64,000 bases of DNA from Rhodocyclales bacterium (GCA_016215645.1 JACRIX010000093.1:1-64000); one strand, 5' to 3'; counted from the stretch's first letter, positions 37,110 to 46,914 are shown. Notes: generated by a model not told the origin, from the sequence alone. A program made the numbers and translations.

Positions 37110-37589
37110 ATGCTGAAAACCAAAAAGCTGCTCCCGAAAAAACTGGCTGCCAATCAGGTCGTGGTGGCGATGCAGGAAGCCGCCGTCAATGTGCTTTCGG
37201 CCAACATGAACGTGCTCTACGTCGCCCGCGACCAGGGCAAGAAAGTATGGGTCGCTCTGGGTGCAACAGCCGGCGATCTGGCCGCGCAGAACCTGCGGCG
37301 GCTGAAGGATTCGGTGGCTGCCGCCAACGACAAGTCGGTCGCCGCATGGGATGCCGTCGAGCAGGCGCTTGATGCGCGCGTCATGCCGGTACTGGACAAG
37401 GTGGGGCTCGCCGCTCCGGCGCAATACGGCGTCGACCTGCTCGGCAAGGGCCTGCACCGCGTTTCGGCGCAGGTTGTCGAATTGACCCGCGAACGCCGAC
37501 TGGCCGCCAAGCGCGTGGTGCGCAAGCCGGCCGCGAAGAAGGTCGTGGCCAGGCGCCGCGCACGTCCCGCGGTCAAGCTCGCCGCCTGA
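37110..37589 (+). CDS. Phasin-like protein with basic alanine/lysine tail
   Basis: 159 residues from an ATG preceded by AAAGGAAA. The first 110 residues are amphipathic helix (QEAAVNVLSANMNVLYVARDQGKKVWVALGATAGDLAAQN), resembling polyhydroxyalkanoate granule-associated phasins. The last 30 residues are KPAAKKVVARRRARPA-type, like histone H1 or PhaM tails that bind DNA. It may link storage granules to the nucleoid. Twin palindromes lie upstream. The identification is by pattern, not by motif. Confidence 0.6.
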   Translation: MLKTKKLLPKKLAANQVVVAMQEAAVNVLSANMNVLYVARDQGKKVWVALGATAGDLAAQNLRRLKDSVAAANDKSVAAWDAVEQALDARVMPVLDKVGLAAPAQYGVDLLGKGLHRVSAQVVELTRERRLAAKRVVRKPAAKKVVARRRARPAVKLAA

Positions 37590-37619
37590 CCTGGTAACGC
37601 ACATCCGGTGGCGCGGCGT

Positions 37620-39035
37620 TCAGCCCGCCGCCATCCGGCCCAGGCGTTTTACGCCATCCTCCAGCCGCTCGCTCCAGGGCTGGCCGCAGGCCAGGCGCAG
37701 GCAGTTCCGGTAGTGCCCGCTCGCCGAAAACATTTCGCCCGGCACGAAGGCAATGCCTTCGCGTGCCGCACGCCGGTGCAGCGCGGTGCAATCCACCCCG
37801 GGCGGCAGTTCCAGCCAGAGCACGAAGCCGCCCTGTGGGTCGGTGACGCGGGTTTCCGCCGGGAAGTGGCGTGCCACCGCATCGCGCGTGCGCGCGATCT
37901 GCTCGGCGAAGCGCCGCCGCAGCGTGCGCAGGTGCACGTCGAAGCCGCGTGACTCCATCAGCCCGGCGATCACGTGCTGGGTCAGCGGGTTTGTCTTGCC
38001 GCTGGTCAAGGTCTTCTGCAGCACCACGTCTGCCGCACGCCGGCCGGCGGCGACGAAACCTGCGCGCAAGGACGGGCTGACCGTTTTCGAGAACGAAGTG
38101 CACAGCATGGTGTTGCCGCTCTTGTCGAAGGCGTGGATGGGCCGGGGCCGCGATCCGGTAAAACAGATGTCGCCGTAGATGTCGTCCTCGATCAGCGCCA
38201 CCTTGCGCGCCGCCAGCAGCTCGGCGAGTCGTGCCTTCGATGCATCGGGTATTACGGCGCCGAGCGGGTTGCCACCGTTGGGAATCAGCAGGCAGGCGGC
38301 AATCCCGCCCTCGGCCAGGGGCTTTCTCGTCGCCAGCTCCAGCGCCTCGATCGAGATGCCGGTCACCGGGTGGGTGGGGATCTCCAGTGCTCGCAGGCCC
38401 ATGGACTCCAGCAGTTGCAGCATCACGTAATACGTTGGCGATTCCACGGCCACCGTGTCGCCTGGCCTTGTGACTGCGCGCAGGCAGAGCATCATCGCCT
38501 CGGTACAGGAGTTGGTCGCCACCAGTTCGTCGGCTGCGATCGGGCAGCCCCATTCCAGCGCGCGCCGCGCAATAGCGTGCAGCAGCGGTGCCTCGGTGAG
38601 GTCGGAATGGCTGCTGCCGGCGAGCAGCCTGGGCTGACGGCGGGCGATGCTGGCATACAGCCGGTTCAGGCGCGGCGCCAGCAGCAGTTCGGCGGCCGGC
38701 AGGGCCGAGCCCAGCGGCACCATCTCCGGCGCCTCGTTGGCGTGCAGCACCTGAACCAGGTGGCGGCTGACGCCGACTTCCACCGGTTCCGGCGCGGCGG
38801 TCGGCGGCGGCGTATCGATCATGCGCGCTGCGCGTCGGCGTACGTAGTAGCCCGACTGCGGCCGTGCCTCGACCATGCCACGGCTTTCCAGGGTACGCAG
38901 TGCCTGCACCACGGTGGAGATCGACAGGGCACGCTGTCGCGCCAGGTGGCGCACCGACGGCAGGCGATCGCCTGGCCGCAGTTGGCCGTCGATGATCAGC
39001 GTGGCGAATTCATTGGCGAGATTTTCGTAAAGCAT
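37620..39035 (-). CDS. MocR-type regulator (GntR winged helix plus aminotransferase domain)
   Basis: 471 residues. The N-terminal GntR helix-turn-helix (IIDGQLRPGDRLPSVRHLARQRALSISTVVQAL) is joined by a linker to a fold-type I aminotransferase domain with the PLP lysine in CTSFSKTVSPSLRAGFVAAG. MocR proteins use PLP or amino-acid ligands to control a divergent gene. Here the divergent gene is the DUF2917 protein, with direct-repeat sites between them. Confidence 0.92.
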   Translation of the reverse strand: MLYENLANEFATLIIDGQLRPGDRLPSVRHLARQRALSISTVVQALRTLESRGMVEARPQSGYYVRRRAARMIDTPPPTAAPEPVEVGVSRHLVQVLHANEAPEMVPLGSALPAAELLLAPRLNRLYASIARRQPRLLAGSSHSDLTEAPLLHAIARRALEWGCPIAADELVATNSCTEAMMLCLRAVTRPGDTVAVESPTYYVMLQLLESMGLRALEIPTHPVTGISIEALELATRKPLAEGGIAACLLIPNGGNPLGAVIPDASKARLAELLAARKVALIEDDIYGDICFTGSRPRPIHAFDKSGNTMLCTSFSKTVSPSLRAGFVAAGRRAADVVLQKTLTSGKTNPLTQHVIAGLMESRGFDVHLRTLRRRFAEQIARTRDAVARHFPAETRVTDPQGGFVLWLELPPGVDCTALHRRAAREGIAFVPGEMFSASGHYRNCLRLACGQPWSERLEDGVKRLGRMAAG

Positions 39036-39121
39036 GGTGGCTGGATTGTGGCGCCGGCAGCGGCGGGGCGACCCGCACAGTCGCGCGCATTATCGATCGG
39101 CACAGTTGCAAATGGGTGAAA

Positions 39122-39161
39122 CTGTCTCGGTCACAATTTCTGTGTCGTGGCTCTGTACCGG
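39122..39161. promoter_or_regulatory. Candidate direct-repeat operator for the MocR regulator
   Basis: CTGTCTCGG (39122-39130) and CTGTACCGG (39153-39161) are direct repeats 31 bases apart, about three helical turns. MocR proteins commonly bind spaced direct repeats. They sit in the divergent region between the regulator and the DUF2917 gene. Confidence 0.35.
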
Positions 39162-39208
39162 CAGCGCTGCACTGCCTAGCATGGCGATATCGATACAGGA
39201 GGCCCGAA

Positions 39209-39526
39209 ATGTCCATCAGCCGGACGCTGCTGTTGCACCCGGACCTGCCGTTGCGCCTTGACGCCGCGCGTGATGCGGAACTGCACGTCGAATCCGGCAT
39301 CGTGTGGATCACCGGTGGCGAAGTGGTGGGCGACCTGTTCCTTGCCGCCGGCGACAGTTATTGCACGCCATGCGCGGGCCGGGTGCTGGTGGAGGCCTTG
39401 CGGGGGCCGGCCGCGGTGCGTCTGGAGCGGGCGCAGCGGCGCGTGCTCCCGCTGCGGTTCAAAATGTCCGAGTGCTTCCGGCGCGCCCTTCAGGCGCGCT
39501 TGTCCAGCGAGTGGATGGCGCCGTGA
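39209..39526 (+). CDS. DUF2917 domain protein
   Basis: 105 residues from an ATG preceded by AGGAGG. The core (LRLDAARDAELHVESGIVWITGGEVVGDLFLAAGDSY) is the small beta-rich DUF2917 domain common in betaproteobacteria next to transcription regulators. The function is unknown. Its 3' end overlaps the convergent DUF1631 gene by 37 bases. Confidence 0.78.
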   Translation: MSISRTLLLHPDLPLRLDAARDAELHVESGIVWITGGEVVGDLFLAAGDSYCTPCAGRVLVEALRGPAAVRLERAQRRVLPLRFKMSECFRRALQARLSSEWMAP

Positions 39527-41601
39527 ATGGCGCGCTCGAACATCGGGCGGTCTGCCATCACGATGCTGGCCGTCTTGTTCCTCAAGCGCACCGCCAGGGC
39601 TTCCGGGGTGATGGAAATGGCGCAGGCCGAGGCGCTGTTGCTGAAGAGGAACAGCGTGCGGCTATTGTTGATCCAGGTCAGGCGTTCGCGGCGGTTTTGT
39701 CCCGCCGTGATGAAATCGATCCAGTCGCCGCGCACCAACTGGCGCACCCGGCGCAGGTCGGCGCGTTCCGGCGTGTTTTCCTCGCCCAGGTTGCCGGCGT
39801 CCGGCAGCGAGATGTCCTGAACGCGGATGCCGCTCCCGGTGGCATGGCTGACCTGCAAAGTCGGTCCGGCATCGGGTTTTCGCGGCTTTGCCGCCGGTGC
39901 CGCTTCCGCCGCGGTTGCAGCGCGCTTTTCGGCACGCAGCGCGGCATGCTGCAGATCGACCAGCGTGTCCATGAAGGATTTGCGCTCGGCGGGCGAGGTG
40001 CCGATCTCGTCGAAACCGGCGTTCAGCTTTTTCAGCAGCCCGGGCAGTGCCGCGGCATGCCGCTTGCGTTCCGACGGATCATGCTTCGGCATTACCGCCA
40101 ATATCAGCGCACCGGCGGTCTGTAGTGCCTCGACCGTGGGCGCACCGTCCTCCCCCGACCGCGAAATCCTTCCCTGCACCACATCGCGCCAGTAGCTGCG
40201 CAGGAACTCTTCGACCTCGTTCGGCACCATCGGCCCCAGCAGCCGCTCGATGCACTGGTTTGCCGCCCGCTGCGCGCGCATCTGGGCTGCGCGGGTGAGA
40301 CGGATTTCCTCCTCGCGGGCGCGCACCGCATCGGCCAGTTCGCGGTCCTGCTGCTCTTCGAGCTTCTCGCGTTCGGCAAGGAAGGCATCCAGCTCCGCGT
40401 TCGCGGCGTCGAACACGCCCATGTCGCCGTCGTAGGTGGCCTGGACCTTGTTCACCAGTTCCGACAGCTTGAGATAGAAGGGGTCGTCGGCATTGACCAC
40501 CTTGCCCCAGCGGATCGCGACGGTCGAAATGCTGTCCAGGAAACGTCGCGCCGGATGGCCGCGATCGGCGAAGAAGCGCTGGTTGATCATGGCCACCTTC
40601 AGCACTGTCGACTGCAGGCGGGACACCAGTTGCTTGATGCCTTCGGCGACGCTCGGATCGCCGAAAAGCAGGTCGAACAGCTCGGCGACGATGTCCAGCG
40701 TGACGGCTTCCTGCGGGCGCACGTCGCGCGCGGCGCCGCTGTCGCGTGCCATGCGCACGATGTTGGCATGGCTGCCGATGGGCGCCTTGGGCGGCGCAAT
40801 CTGCATCGTCTTCAGCGAGTCGAACAGCTCGCGATTGTCGGTGGCGGGCCGGGCCGGAGCCGCCGAGCCTTCATCCTTGGTACGCGCCTTGATCAGTCGG
40901 TCCAGGGTGCTCGCCACCTTGGCCGATTCGGCGGCCACTTCGTGGGCATCGACCGGCGCGGTATCGCGGTAGCTGCGCTTGAGGCGCGGCAGGATGTCGG
41001 CTTCGATCAGGGCCTCGTTGACCACCCGGTAGAGCTGCGTCAGTTCGGCGCCCAGGCGCTCGCCCATCATCTTCAGCAGCAGGATGCGCGCCCCGGTGTC
41101 GGCCGTGACCTCGCTGCACGCGGCCTGGAGGCAGGGCCACAGCGTGGCGAGCTTGAAGCTGGCGTCGCCCGGTGGCATGGCGCTGCGCAGGACCAGGTAG
41201 GAGATGCGCCGTTCCAGCGCGTTGGTTTCGTCGCGGCAGGCCGTGCCGAGCCGGTCGAGAGCCTCGTTGGCAGCGATTTGCAGCGATTCCTCGGCGTCGC
41301 TCAGCAATTGCAGGTTGGCCATGTCCCCGGAGTCGATGCCCGGCTGGGCGGGCTTGACGCTACGGCCGGCAAGCGCCGCCTTGAGCGCCGGCCCCACTTT
41401 GCCCCAATTCGCGGTGAGGGCAAGCTTGAGCGTGGCGGCGGCGATGCGCCGTTCCGGCTCGCGGGCGGGATAGGTGCGCGCCGCGACGTCCCGGATCAAG
41501 GCCGGACCGAGGTCATCGACCAGTTCCACCAGTTCGCCATCCAACTGTTCGCGGCAGGTGGCGACCAGCCTGCTGAGTGTTGCGGCATCCTTTTCCGTCA
41601 T
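39490..41601 (-). CDS. DUF1631 family protein
   Basis: 703 residues, predominantly helical and soluble, matching DUF1631. Segments such as LFDLLFGDPSVAEGIKQLVSRLQSTVLKVAMINQRFFADRGHPARRFLDSIS and the C-terminal WIDFITAGQNRRERLTWINN identify the family. Some members are mislabelled thymidine phosphorylase; no such motif is present. The C-terminal part resembles a PilZ-type fold in layout, so a link to cyclic-di-GMP is conceivable but unproven. Confidence 0.85.
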   Translation of the reverse strand: MTEKDAATLSRLVATCREQLDGELVELVDDLGPALIRDVAARTYPAREPERRIAAATLKLALTANWGKVGPALKAALAGRSVKPAQPGIDSGDMANLQLLSDAEESLQIAANEALDRLGTACRDETNALERRISYLVLRSAMPPGDASFKLATLWPCLQAACSEVTADTGARILLLKMMGERLGAELTQLYRVVNEALIEADILPRLKRSYRDTAPVDAHEVAAESAKVASTLDRLIKARTKDEGSAAPARPATDNRELFDSLKTMQIAPPKAPIGSHANIVRMARDSGAARDVRPQEAVTLDIVAELFDLLFGDPSVAEGIKQLVSRLQSTVLKVAMINQRFFADRGHPARRFLDSISTVAIRWGKVVNADDPFYLKLSELVNKVQATYDGDMGVFDAANAELDAFLAEREKLEEQQDRELADAVRAREEEIRLTRAAQMRAQRAANQCIERLLGPMVPNEVEEFLRSYWRDVVQGRISRSGEDGAPTVEALQTAGALILAVMPKHDPSERKRHAAALPGLLKKLNAGFDEIGTSPAERKSFMDTLVDLQHAALRAEKRAATAAEAAPAAKPRKPDAGPTLQVSHATGSGIRVQDISLPDAGNLGEENTPERADLRRVRQLVRGDWIDFITAGQNRRERLTWINNSRTLFLFSNSASACAISITPEALAVRLRNKTASIVMADRPMFERAIHGAIHSLDKRA

Positions 41602-41727
41602 TTCAGGCCCGGCCCCCGGTTTCGATCGGCCGGATTATGACATCGGCTGCGCCGGCATTCACTACCTGAAATACCGATATTCGATTCCGCGCCAACTATT
41701 GCCATTCGCGGCTCGCGGTCCATGTTT

Positions 41728-41757
41728 TCTCGCCGTCGTACCAGCGCCGACTTTCGT
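41728..41757 (+). repeat. Dispersed VGAG repeat, copy 6
   Basis: TCTCGCCGTCGTACC followed by AGCGCCGACTTTCGT. It ends just before the EamA stop codon on the minus strand. Confidence 0.65.
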
Positions 41758-42651
41758 TCAGTCGCGTCCGGCCAGCGCCGCGCGCAACCGCGGCCACAGC
41801 AGGTTGAGCGCCAGGCCGGCCATCACCAGCGTGGCGGCGGCCAGTTTCCAGCGCGGCAGCGATTCGTCCAGCCACAACGTCGCCGCGCCCATGCCGAACA
41901 CCGGCACCAGCAAGGCCAGCGGCGTGATCGTGGCCGCCGGGTGGCGCGCCAGCAGCCAGCCCCAGGCCGCGTAGCCGAACAGCGAATTGCCCCAGGCCTG
42001 CCAGGCCACGGCCGCCCAGGCGGCGCCATCGGCCGTGGCCAGCGCCGCCGAGATCGCCTCCCAGCCCTCCAGCGCAAGCGATAGCGCAAGCAGCGGCGGG
42101 ACGGCGAAGGCACTGGACCAGATCACATAGGCGAGCATGTTGGCCGGCGCCCCCTGCTTCGCGGCGATGTTGCCGCCGGCCCAGCCCAGCGCCGCCAGCA
42201 GCACGAGGAACAGGCCGAGCGGCGTGGTGCTGCCGTCGGTGTGCAGGACGATGATGGCGATGCCACCTCCGGCGAGCAGCAGGGCGAACCACTGGAACAG
42301 GCGCACCCGCTCGCCGGCCAGGTGCATCGCCAGGCCGATGGTGAAGAACACCTGGACCTGGATCACCAGCGAGGCCAGGCCGGGCGAGATATGGCCATTC
42401 ATCGCCACATAGAGCAAGCCGAACTGGCAGCCCCCGATGAGGAAGCCGTAAAGCGCCAGGTTGCCCAGCCGCACCGCCGGGCGCGCGACGAAGAACAGGC
42501 CGGGCAACAGCACCAGGCCAAAGCGTAGGGCCGCCATCAGCAGCGGCGGCAATTGCCCGAGGGCAAACTTGATGACGACGAAATTGATGCCCCAGACGGC
42601 CACCACGGCAAGTGCAAGCAGGAAGTGGCGCAGGGGCAGGGGGGAGGGCAT
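41758..42651 (-). CDS. eamA: EamA-type DMT exporter (cysteine/O-acetylserine-like)
   Basis: 297 residues from the ATG at 42651; the open frame extends 17 residues further without conservation. Ten TM helices in two EamA repeats. It is close throughout to E. coli EamA, the O-acetylserine/cysteine exporter: VVVWGINFVVIKFALGQLPPLLMAALRF, ASLVIQVQVFFTIGLAMHLAGERV and PLALLVPVFGMGAATLWLDE. Substrate specificity cannot be read from sequence. It is divergent from adk. Confidence 0.82.
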   Translation of the reverse strand: MPSPLPLRHFLLALAVVAVWGINFVVIKFALGQLPPLLMAALRFGLVLLPGLFFVARPAVRLGNLALYGFLIGGCQFGLLYVAMNGHISPGLASLVIQVQVFFTIGLAMHLAGERVRLFQWFALLLAGGGIAIIVLHTDGSTTPLGLFLVLLAALGWAGGNIAAKQGAPANMLAYVIWSSAFAVPPLLALSLALEGWEAISAALATADGAAWAAVAWQAWGNSLFGYAAWGWLLARHPAATITPLALLVPVFGMGAATLWLDESLPRWKLAAATLVMAGLALNLLWPRLRAALAGRD

Positions 42652-42766
42652 GCGGCGATTGTCCCATGCCGGGCCGGTGCCGCGTCCCGGCGGGAGTGGC
42701 ACATATGTCTTTTGCTTATCAATGCGGTAAGAAATCGTGATTTTACTTACTGTTCGAAGTGGCTAG

Positions 42767-43516
<750 letters not shown>

Positions 43517-43539
43517 AGCCTGTCGCCGGAAAGGCGAAC

Positions 43540-44706
43540 ATGACGCAGATCGGCCCGCGCGAGATTCTCACGCCCTATCGCCCGATTCCCCTGGACGTGC
43601 CGGAGGGAATGAAGCCCAACGAGTTCTTCAACAGCGCCGAGAACCTCGCCGACCTGGTGCACAACAACGGCCTGCTGCAGAATCCGGAGGGCCTGCTGCT
43701 CTACCGCAAGGCGCTCGGCCACAGCAACGAATTCGACGCGTCGATCATCTACAACACCTCGCAGCGCATCCTCGACCCGCTGGGGCGCCCGGTGCGGCGT
43801 ACGCAGTTGCCGGAGGCCGTGCGCCAGGTCTGGAACCGGATGAACGGGATCCTTTTCGGCTTCATGCTGGAGCTCTACCCGGACCCGGAACGGCATCTGC
43901 TGCTGGCCGGCGAAGCCAGCCTTGACGCCACCTGGCCGCTCACCTCGCCGGGCGTACCCAGCATCCGCATGCTGCACAACCATTTCATCGCCTTCGACCT
44001 GGCCGCGCTGCGGGCCGCGCCGCCGGCCGACCCGGACAACCCGAACCTGACCGATGGCGGCCAGCATTCGCTGTTCCAGTCGCACATGGGCGAGGTGTAT
44101 CGCCACTTCTTCGCCGGCCTAGACTTCAGGATGCTCACGCCCTGCCCTGATGCCGGCTGCAGGCTGGCCCTGACCGGCTATCCGCAGGGCCTGCCGGGCT
44201 GGAAGGTCGACGGCGGCGCCGCGGCCCTGAAGGACGTCCGCTTCTGGCGCGAATACGACATGCTGCTCAAGGGCTTCATCGATTTCTACCGCTGCTTCTT
44301 CTCGCAGGTGTCGACCCGCAATGCCCCCTTGCCGGGCGCAATTTCCTTCCCCGCGCTGGTCGAGGAAAGGCTGCAATTCAACAACGATTTCCTCAAGACC
44401 GCGAAAATGGTGCGCGACCGGTGCATCACCGATGCCCGCTACGCGAATGCCATACGCTGGCAACCGGCGTTCAAGCAGCTGCTTTACCGTAACGACGCCG
44501 GCGAGCTGATCGTCACCATCAGCCAGAATTCGATCGGCAACGCCATCACCGAACTGCTCGGCGTCGTCGTCAAGCGGGTGCCCGATGCCGACGCCTACGC
44601 GCGGGCCGAGCCGGCGCTGCTCGAAAAGCTGCTCGCGGTCCGCCGCCGCCTGGTCGAGGCCGACCTCGGCGACGGCATCGGCACCGCCCAGTGGGGCAGC
44701 ACCTGA
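43540..44706 (+). CDS. Hypothetical protein downstream of adk
   Basis: 388 residues from an ATG preceded by GGAAAGG. Soluble, with no signal peptide or TM segment. Notable stretches are ILTPYRPIPLDVPEGMKPNEFFNS near the start, RMLHNHFIAFDLAAL and SLFQSHMGEVYRHFF in the middle (histidine-rich, loosely HIT-like), CPDAGCRLALTGYP and a C-terminal TAQWGS. It is well ordered and codon-typical, so clearly real, but I do not recognise the family. It is probably co-transcribed with adk. Confidence 0.7.
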   Translation: MTQIGPREILTPYRPIPLDVPEGMKPNEFFNSAENLADLVHNNGLLQNPEGLLLYRKALGHSNEFDASIIYNTSQRILDPLGRPVRRTQLPEAVRQVWNRMNGILFGFMLELYPDPERHLLLAGEASLDATWPLTSPGVPSIRMLHNHFIAFDLAALRAAPPADPDNPNLTDGGQHSLFQSHMGEVYRHFFAGLDFRMLTPCPDAGCRLALTGYPQGLPGWKVDGGAAALKDVRFWREYDMLLKGFIDFYRCFFSQVSTRNAPLPGAISFPALVEERLQFNNDFLKTAKMVRDRCITDARYANAIRWQPAFKQLLYRNDAGELIVTISQNSIGNAITELLGVVVKRVPDADAYARAEPALLEKLLAVRRRLVEADLGDGIGTAQWGST

Positions 44707-44807
44707 ACGTTCCGCCGCTGCGCGCGCCTGCCTGATCCTCGGCTTGCTTGCAGAGCGGATCTGGGTGCCGGCGACGAAGCGCGAACGTTCTGGCGGCTGA
44801 CGGCCTC

Positions 44808-44836
44808 GTCGCCGTGTCGTCGGCGCCGACTTTCAG
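44808..44836 (+). repeat. Dispersed VGAG repeat, copy 7
   Basis: GTCGCCGTGTCGTCGGC then GCCGACTTTCAG. It lies in the 206-base region between the unknown gene and the antitoxin remnant. Confidence 0.65.
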
Positions 44837-44912
44837 ACGCCGCCCGCAAATCGCCGCAGACGATGTGCACTCCGGCTGGGTCCGCCCATATTCGTCATCG
44901 GAGAAATGCGCC

Positions 44913-45039
44913 ATGAATACCTGGCCCGTGCAAGGCGCCAACGTCCGTTGCAGTGAACTGCTGGACGCCGGTGTCAATGAAGGTCCGCAGGTCGTCATGC
45001 GGCGTTGAAACGGCCGTGCTACCGCTGCGCCTCGAATGA
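44913..45039 (+). pseudogene. Frameshifted Phd/YefM-type antitoxin remnant
   Basis: The ATG at 44913 opens MNTWPVQGANVRCSELLDAGVNEG, a clear prevent-host-death antitoxin N-terminus. That frame stops at TGA 45006-45008. The other frame from 45001 continues with GVETAVLPLRLE and stops at 45037-45039, matching the expected RGAETAVLVP continuation. A frameshift has therefore broken the gene, and the C-terminal half is missing. No toxin gene is adjacent. It is probably a decayed type II toxin-antitoxin locus. Confidence 0.75.
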
Positions 45040-45053
45040 CACTTCCGTGCCGC

Positions 45054-45956
45054 TTATCGAAAGTTCGCCACCCCGCTGACCACATGCCCCGTCGGCACCA
45101 GCCTTGACGCCGGCTCGCAGTGCCTTGTCTGGTCGTCGAAGAAAAAGTCGGGTTCGAACTCGCAGAGGAAGCGTGACTTCTCCAGGCCGCCGAGGAACAT
45201 GGCTTCATCGACTTCGACTTTCCATTCCATCAGGGTGCGGATCGCGCGTTCGTGGGCGGGGGCGCTGCGCGCGGTGACCAGCGCGGTGCGGATTTTCATC
45301 GGGCAGCCATCGCTGTCGGCGCGCAGGCGGTGCAGGGCTTCGAGCAACGGCATGAAGGGGCCGGGCGGCAGCGGTTGCAGGGCGCGGCGTTCCTCGTGGT
45401 CCTGGAAGGCGACGAGGCCCTGTTCCTGGAAGACGCGCTCGGCTTCGTCGGAAAACAGCACGGCGTCGCCGTCGAAGGCGATGCGCACTTCCTGCGGGTG
45501 CTGCTCGGCTTCGCTCAGTGTCGTCGAATACACGCGCGCGGCGGGGAAGCCGCCTTCGAGTGCGGCGCGCACGTCGGCCTCGTTGGCCGAGAGGAAGAGG
45601 TTGGCGCCCAGCGGCTTGAGGTAGCTGAAGGGCGGGCGGCCACGGGTGAAGACGCCACGCTCCAGCGGCATGCCAGCGGCACTGGCGGAGCGGAAGATGC
45701 GCAGGCCGGAGACCGGGTCGTTGCGCGAGAGGATCACCACGGCGACGCGCTGCCGCTCGGGGGTGTTGAAGGCCAGCAGCTTCTGCACCAGCGGGAAGGC
45801 GACGCCGGGCCGCGCCGGCTGGTCCATGCGTTCCAGTTGCAGGCGCATGTAGGCGGAATCGTCCTGGTCTTCGAAGACGCGGTTCTCCTCTTCGAAATCG
45901 AACAGCGCGCGCGAGGAAAGCGCGACGACCAGCTGGCCTTCGAGGCTGGCGGGCAT
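45054..45956 (-). CDS. Cytosolic-type 5'-nucleotidase (PF06189-like)
   Basis: 300 residues from the ATG at 45956. It matches the cytosolic 5'-nucleotidase family with LVVALSSRALFDFEEENRVFEDQD, RVAVVILSRNDPVSGLRIF, FTRGRPPFSYLKPLGANLFLSA, RIAFDGDAVLFSDEAERVF and VDEAMFLGGLEKSRFL. It dephosphorylates nucleoside monophosphates. The exact start is uncertain because the family often begins a few residues earlier. It is divergent from a solute-binding protein gene. Confidence 0.82.
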   Translation of the reverse strand: MPASLEGQLVVALSSRALFDFEEENRVFEDQDDSAYMRLQLERMDQPARPGVAFPLVQKLLAFNTPERQRVAVVILSRNDPVSGLRIFRSASAAGMPLERGVFTRGRPPFSYLKPLGANLFLSANEADVRAALEGGFPAARVYSTTLSEAEQHPQEVRIAFDGDAVLFSDEAERVFQEQGLVAFQDHEERRALQPLPPGPFMPLLEALHRLRADSDGCPMKIRTALVTARSAPAHERAIRTLMEWKVEVDEAMFLGGLEKSRFLCEFEPDFFFDDQTRHCEPASRLVPTGHVVSGVANFR

Positions 45957-46043
45957 CAGCGACGCGCCGTGGCGCAGTTGTTTGGTTTGGCAGGCATGGC
46001 GGGCGAGTGTACAGTGATTCCCTTCGATTCGATTGGGGCAGCC

Positions 46044-46865
46044 ATGAGGCGCGTGACGGGTTGGGGGACGGGCGTGCGGATACTGGCGGCAGGGCTCATG
46101 GCGGCCTGCGCCGCCGTACCGCCAGCGCCGACTCTTGCCGTGGCGCAACTGGCGCCGAACGGCACGCTGCGCGCGGCAATCAATTACGGCAATCCGCTGC
46201 TGGCGACGCGCGATGCCGAGGGCGGTCCGCGCGGCGTTTCGGTGGATCTGGCGCGCGAGCTGGCGCGGCGTCTTGGCGTGCCGCTGGAACCGGTGATCTA
46301 CACCGCGGCAGGCAAGGTGGTCGAAGGCATCAAGGCCGGCGAGTGGGACGTGGGCTTTTTCGCCATCGACCCGGTGCGGGCGGCGGATACCGAATTCACT
46401 GCGCCTTACCTGATCATCGAGGGCGCCTATCTGGTGCCGCAGGGCTCGCCGATCCGCCGTAACGACGAGGTGGATCGCGCGGGCGTGCGCGTGGCGGCGG
46501 CGAAAGGCAGCGCCTATGACTTGTATCTAACGCGGGCCTTGAAGCAGGCAACGCTGGTGCATGCACCGACGTCGCAGGCCGTGGCCGATGCCATGGTGGC
46601 GCAGAAGCTTGAGGTCGCCGCCGGCGTGAAGCAACAGATGCAGGCCGATGCCGCACGCCTGCCCGGCCTGCGCCTGCTCGACGGGCGCTTCATGGAAATC
46701 CGCCAGGCCATGGCGCTGCCCAGGGGGCGCGCGGATGGAGCGGCGTATCTGCGGAACTTCGTCGAGGAGATGAAGGCCTCGGGCTTCATTGCCGAGTCAC
46801 TGCGCCGGCACGGCATCGAGGGGGTGGAATTGGCAAACCCGGTAGCCAACCCAGCCCGCCAATAA
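46044..46865 (+). CDS. Periplasmic amino-acid-type solute-binding protein
   Basis: 273 residues, family 3 extracellular solute-binding protein. A signal peptide (ILAAGLMAACAAVPPAP) gives a possible lipoprotein cysteine; the following proline-rich residues are encoded by a dispersed repeat. The binding fold shows LRAAINYGNPLLATRDAEGGPRGVSVDLARELARRLG, EWDVGFFAIDPVRA and VRVAAAKGSAYDLYL. No permease or ATPase genes are adjacent, so it is an orphan receptor. Confidence 0.85.
   Translation: MRRVTGWGTGVRILAAGLMAACAAVPPAPTLAVAQLAPNGTLRAAINYGNPLLATRDAEGGPRGVSVDLARELARRLGVPLEPVIYTAAGKVVEGIKAGEWDVGFFAIDPVRAADTEFTAPYLIIEGAYLVPQGSPIRRNDEVDRAGVRVAAAKGSAYDLYLTRALKQATLVHAPTSQAVADAMVAQKLEVAAGVKQQMQADAARLPGLRLLDGRFMEIRQAMALPRGRADGAAYLRNFVEEMKASGFIAESLRRHGIEGVELANPVANPARQ
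46112..46137 (+). repeat. Dispersed VGAG repeat, copy 8 (inside binding-protein gene)
   Basis: CGCCGTACCGCCAGC then GCCGACTCTTG. It encodes the region just after the signal peptide (AVPPAPTL). Confidence 0.6.
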
Positions 46866-46895
46866 AAAAGGGCGGCGCGGATTCCCGCGCCGCCC
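46863..46895 (-). terminator. Rho-independent terminator of the MBL hydrolase gene
   Basis: On the minus strand an 11-bp perfect GC stem (GGGCGGCGCGG / CCGCGCCGCCC, loop of four) is followed by TTTTTTATT. This is a canonical intrinsic terminator, 20 bases after the hydrolase stop. The + strand binding-protein gene ends just before it, so the hairpin may serve both. Confidence 0.88.
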
Positions 46896-46914
46896 CGTCA
46901 ATGCCCTGGGCCGC

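Noticed and set aside
42727-42749. Imperfect palindrome upstream of adk
   Set aside because: Mismatched arms and no spacing consistent with a promoter or operator; too weak to annotate.
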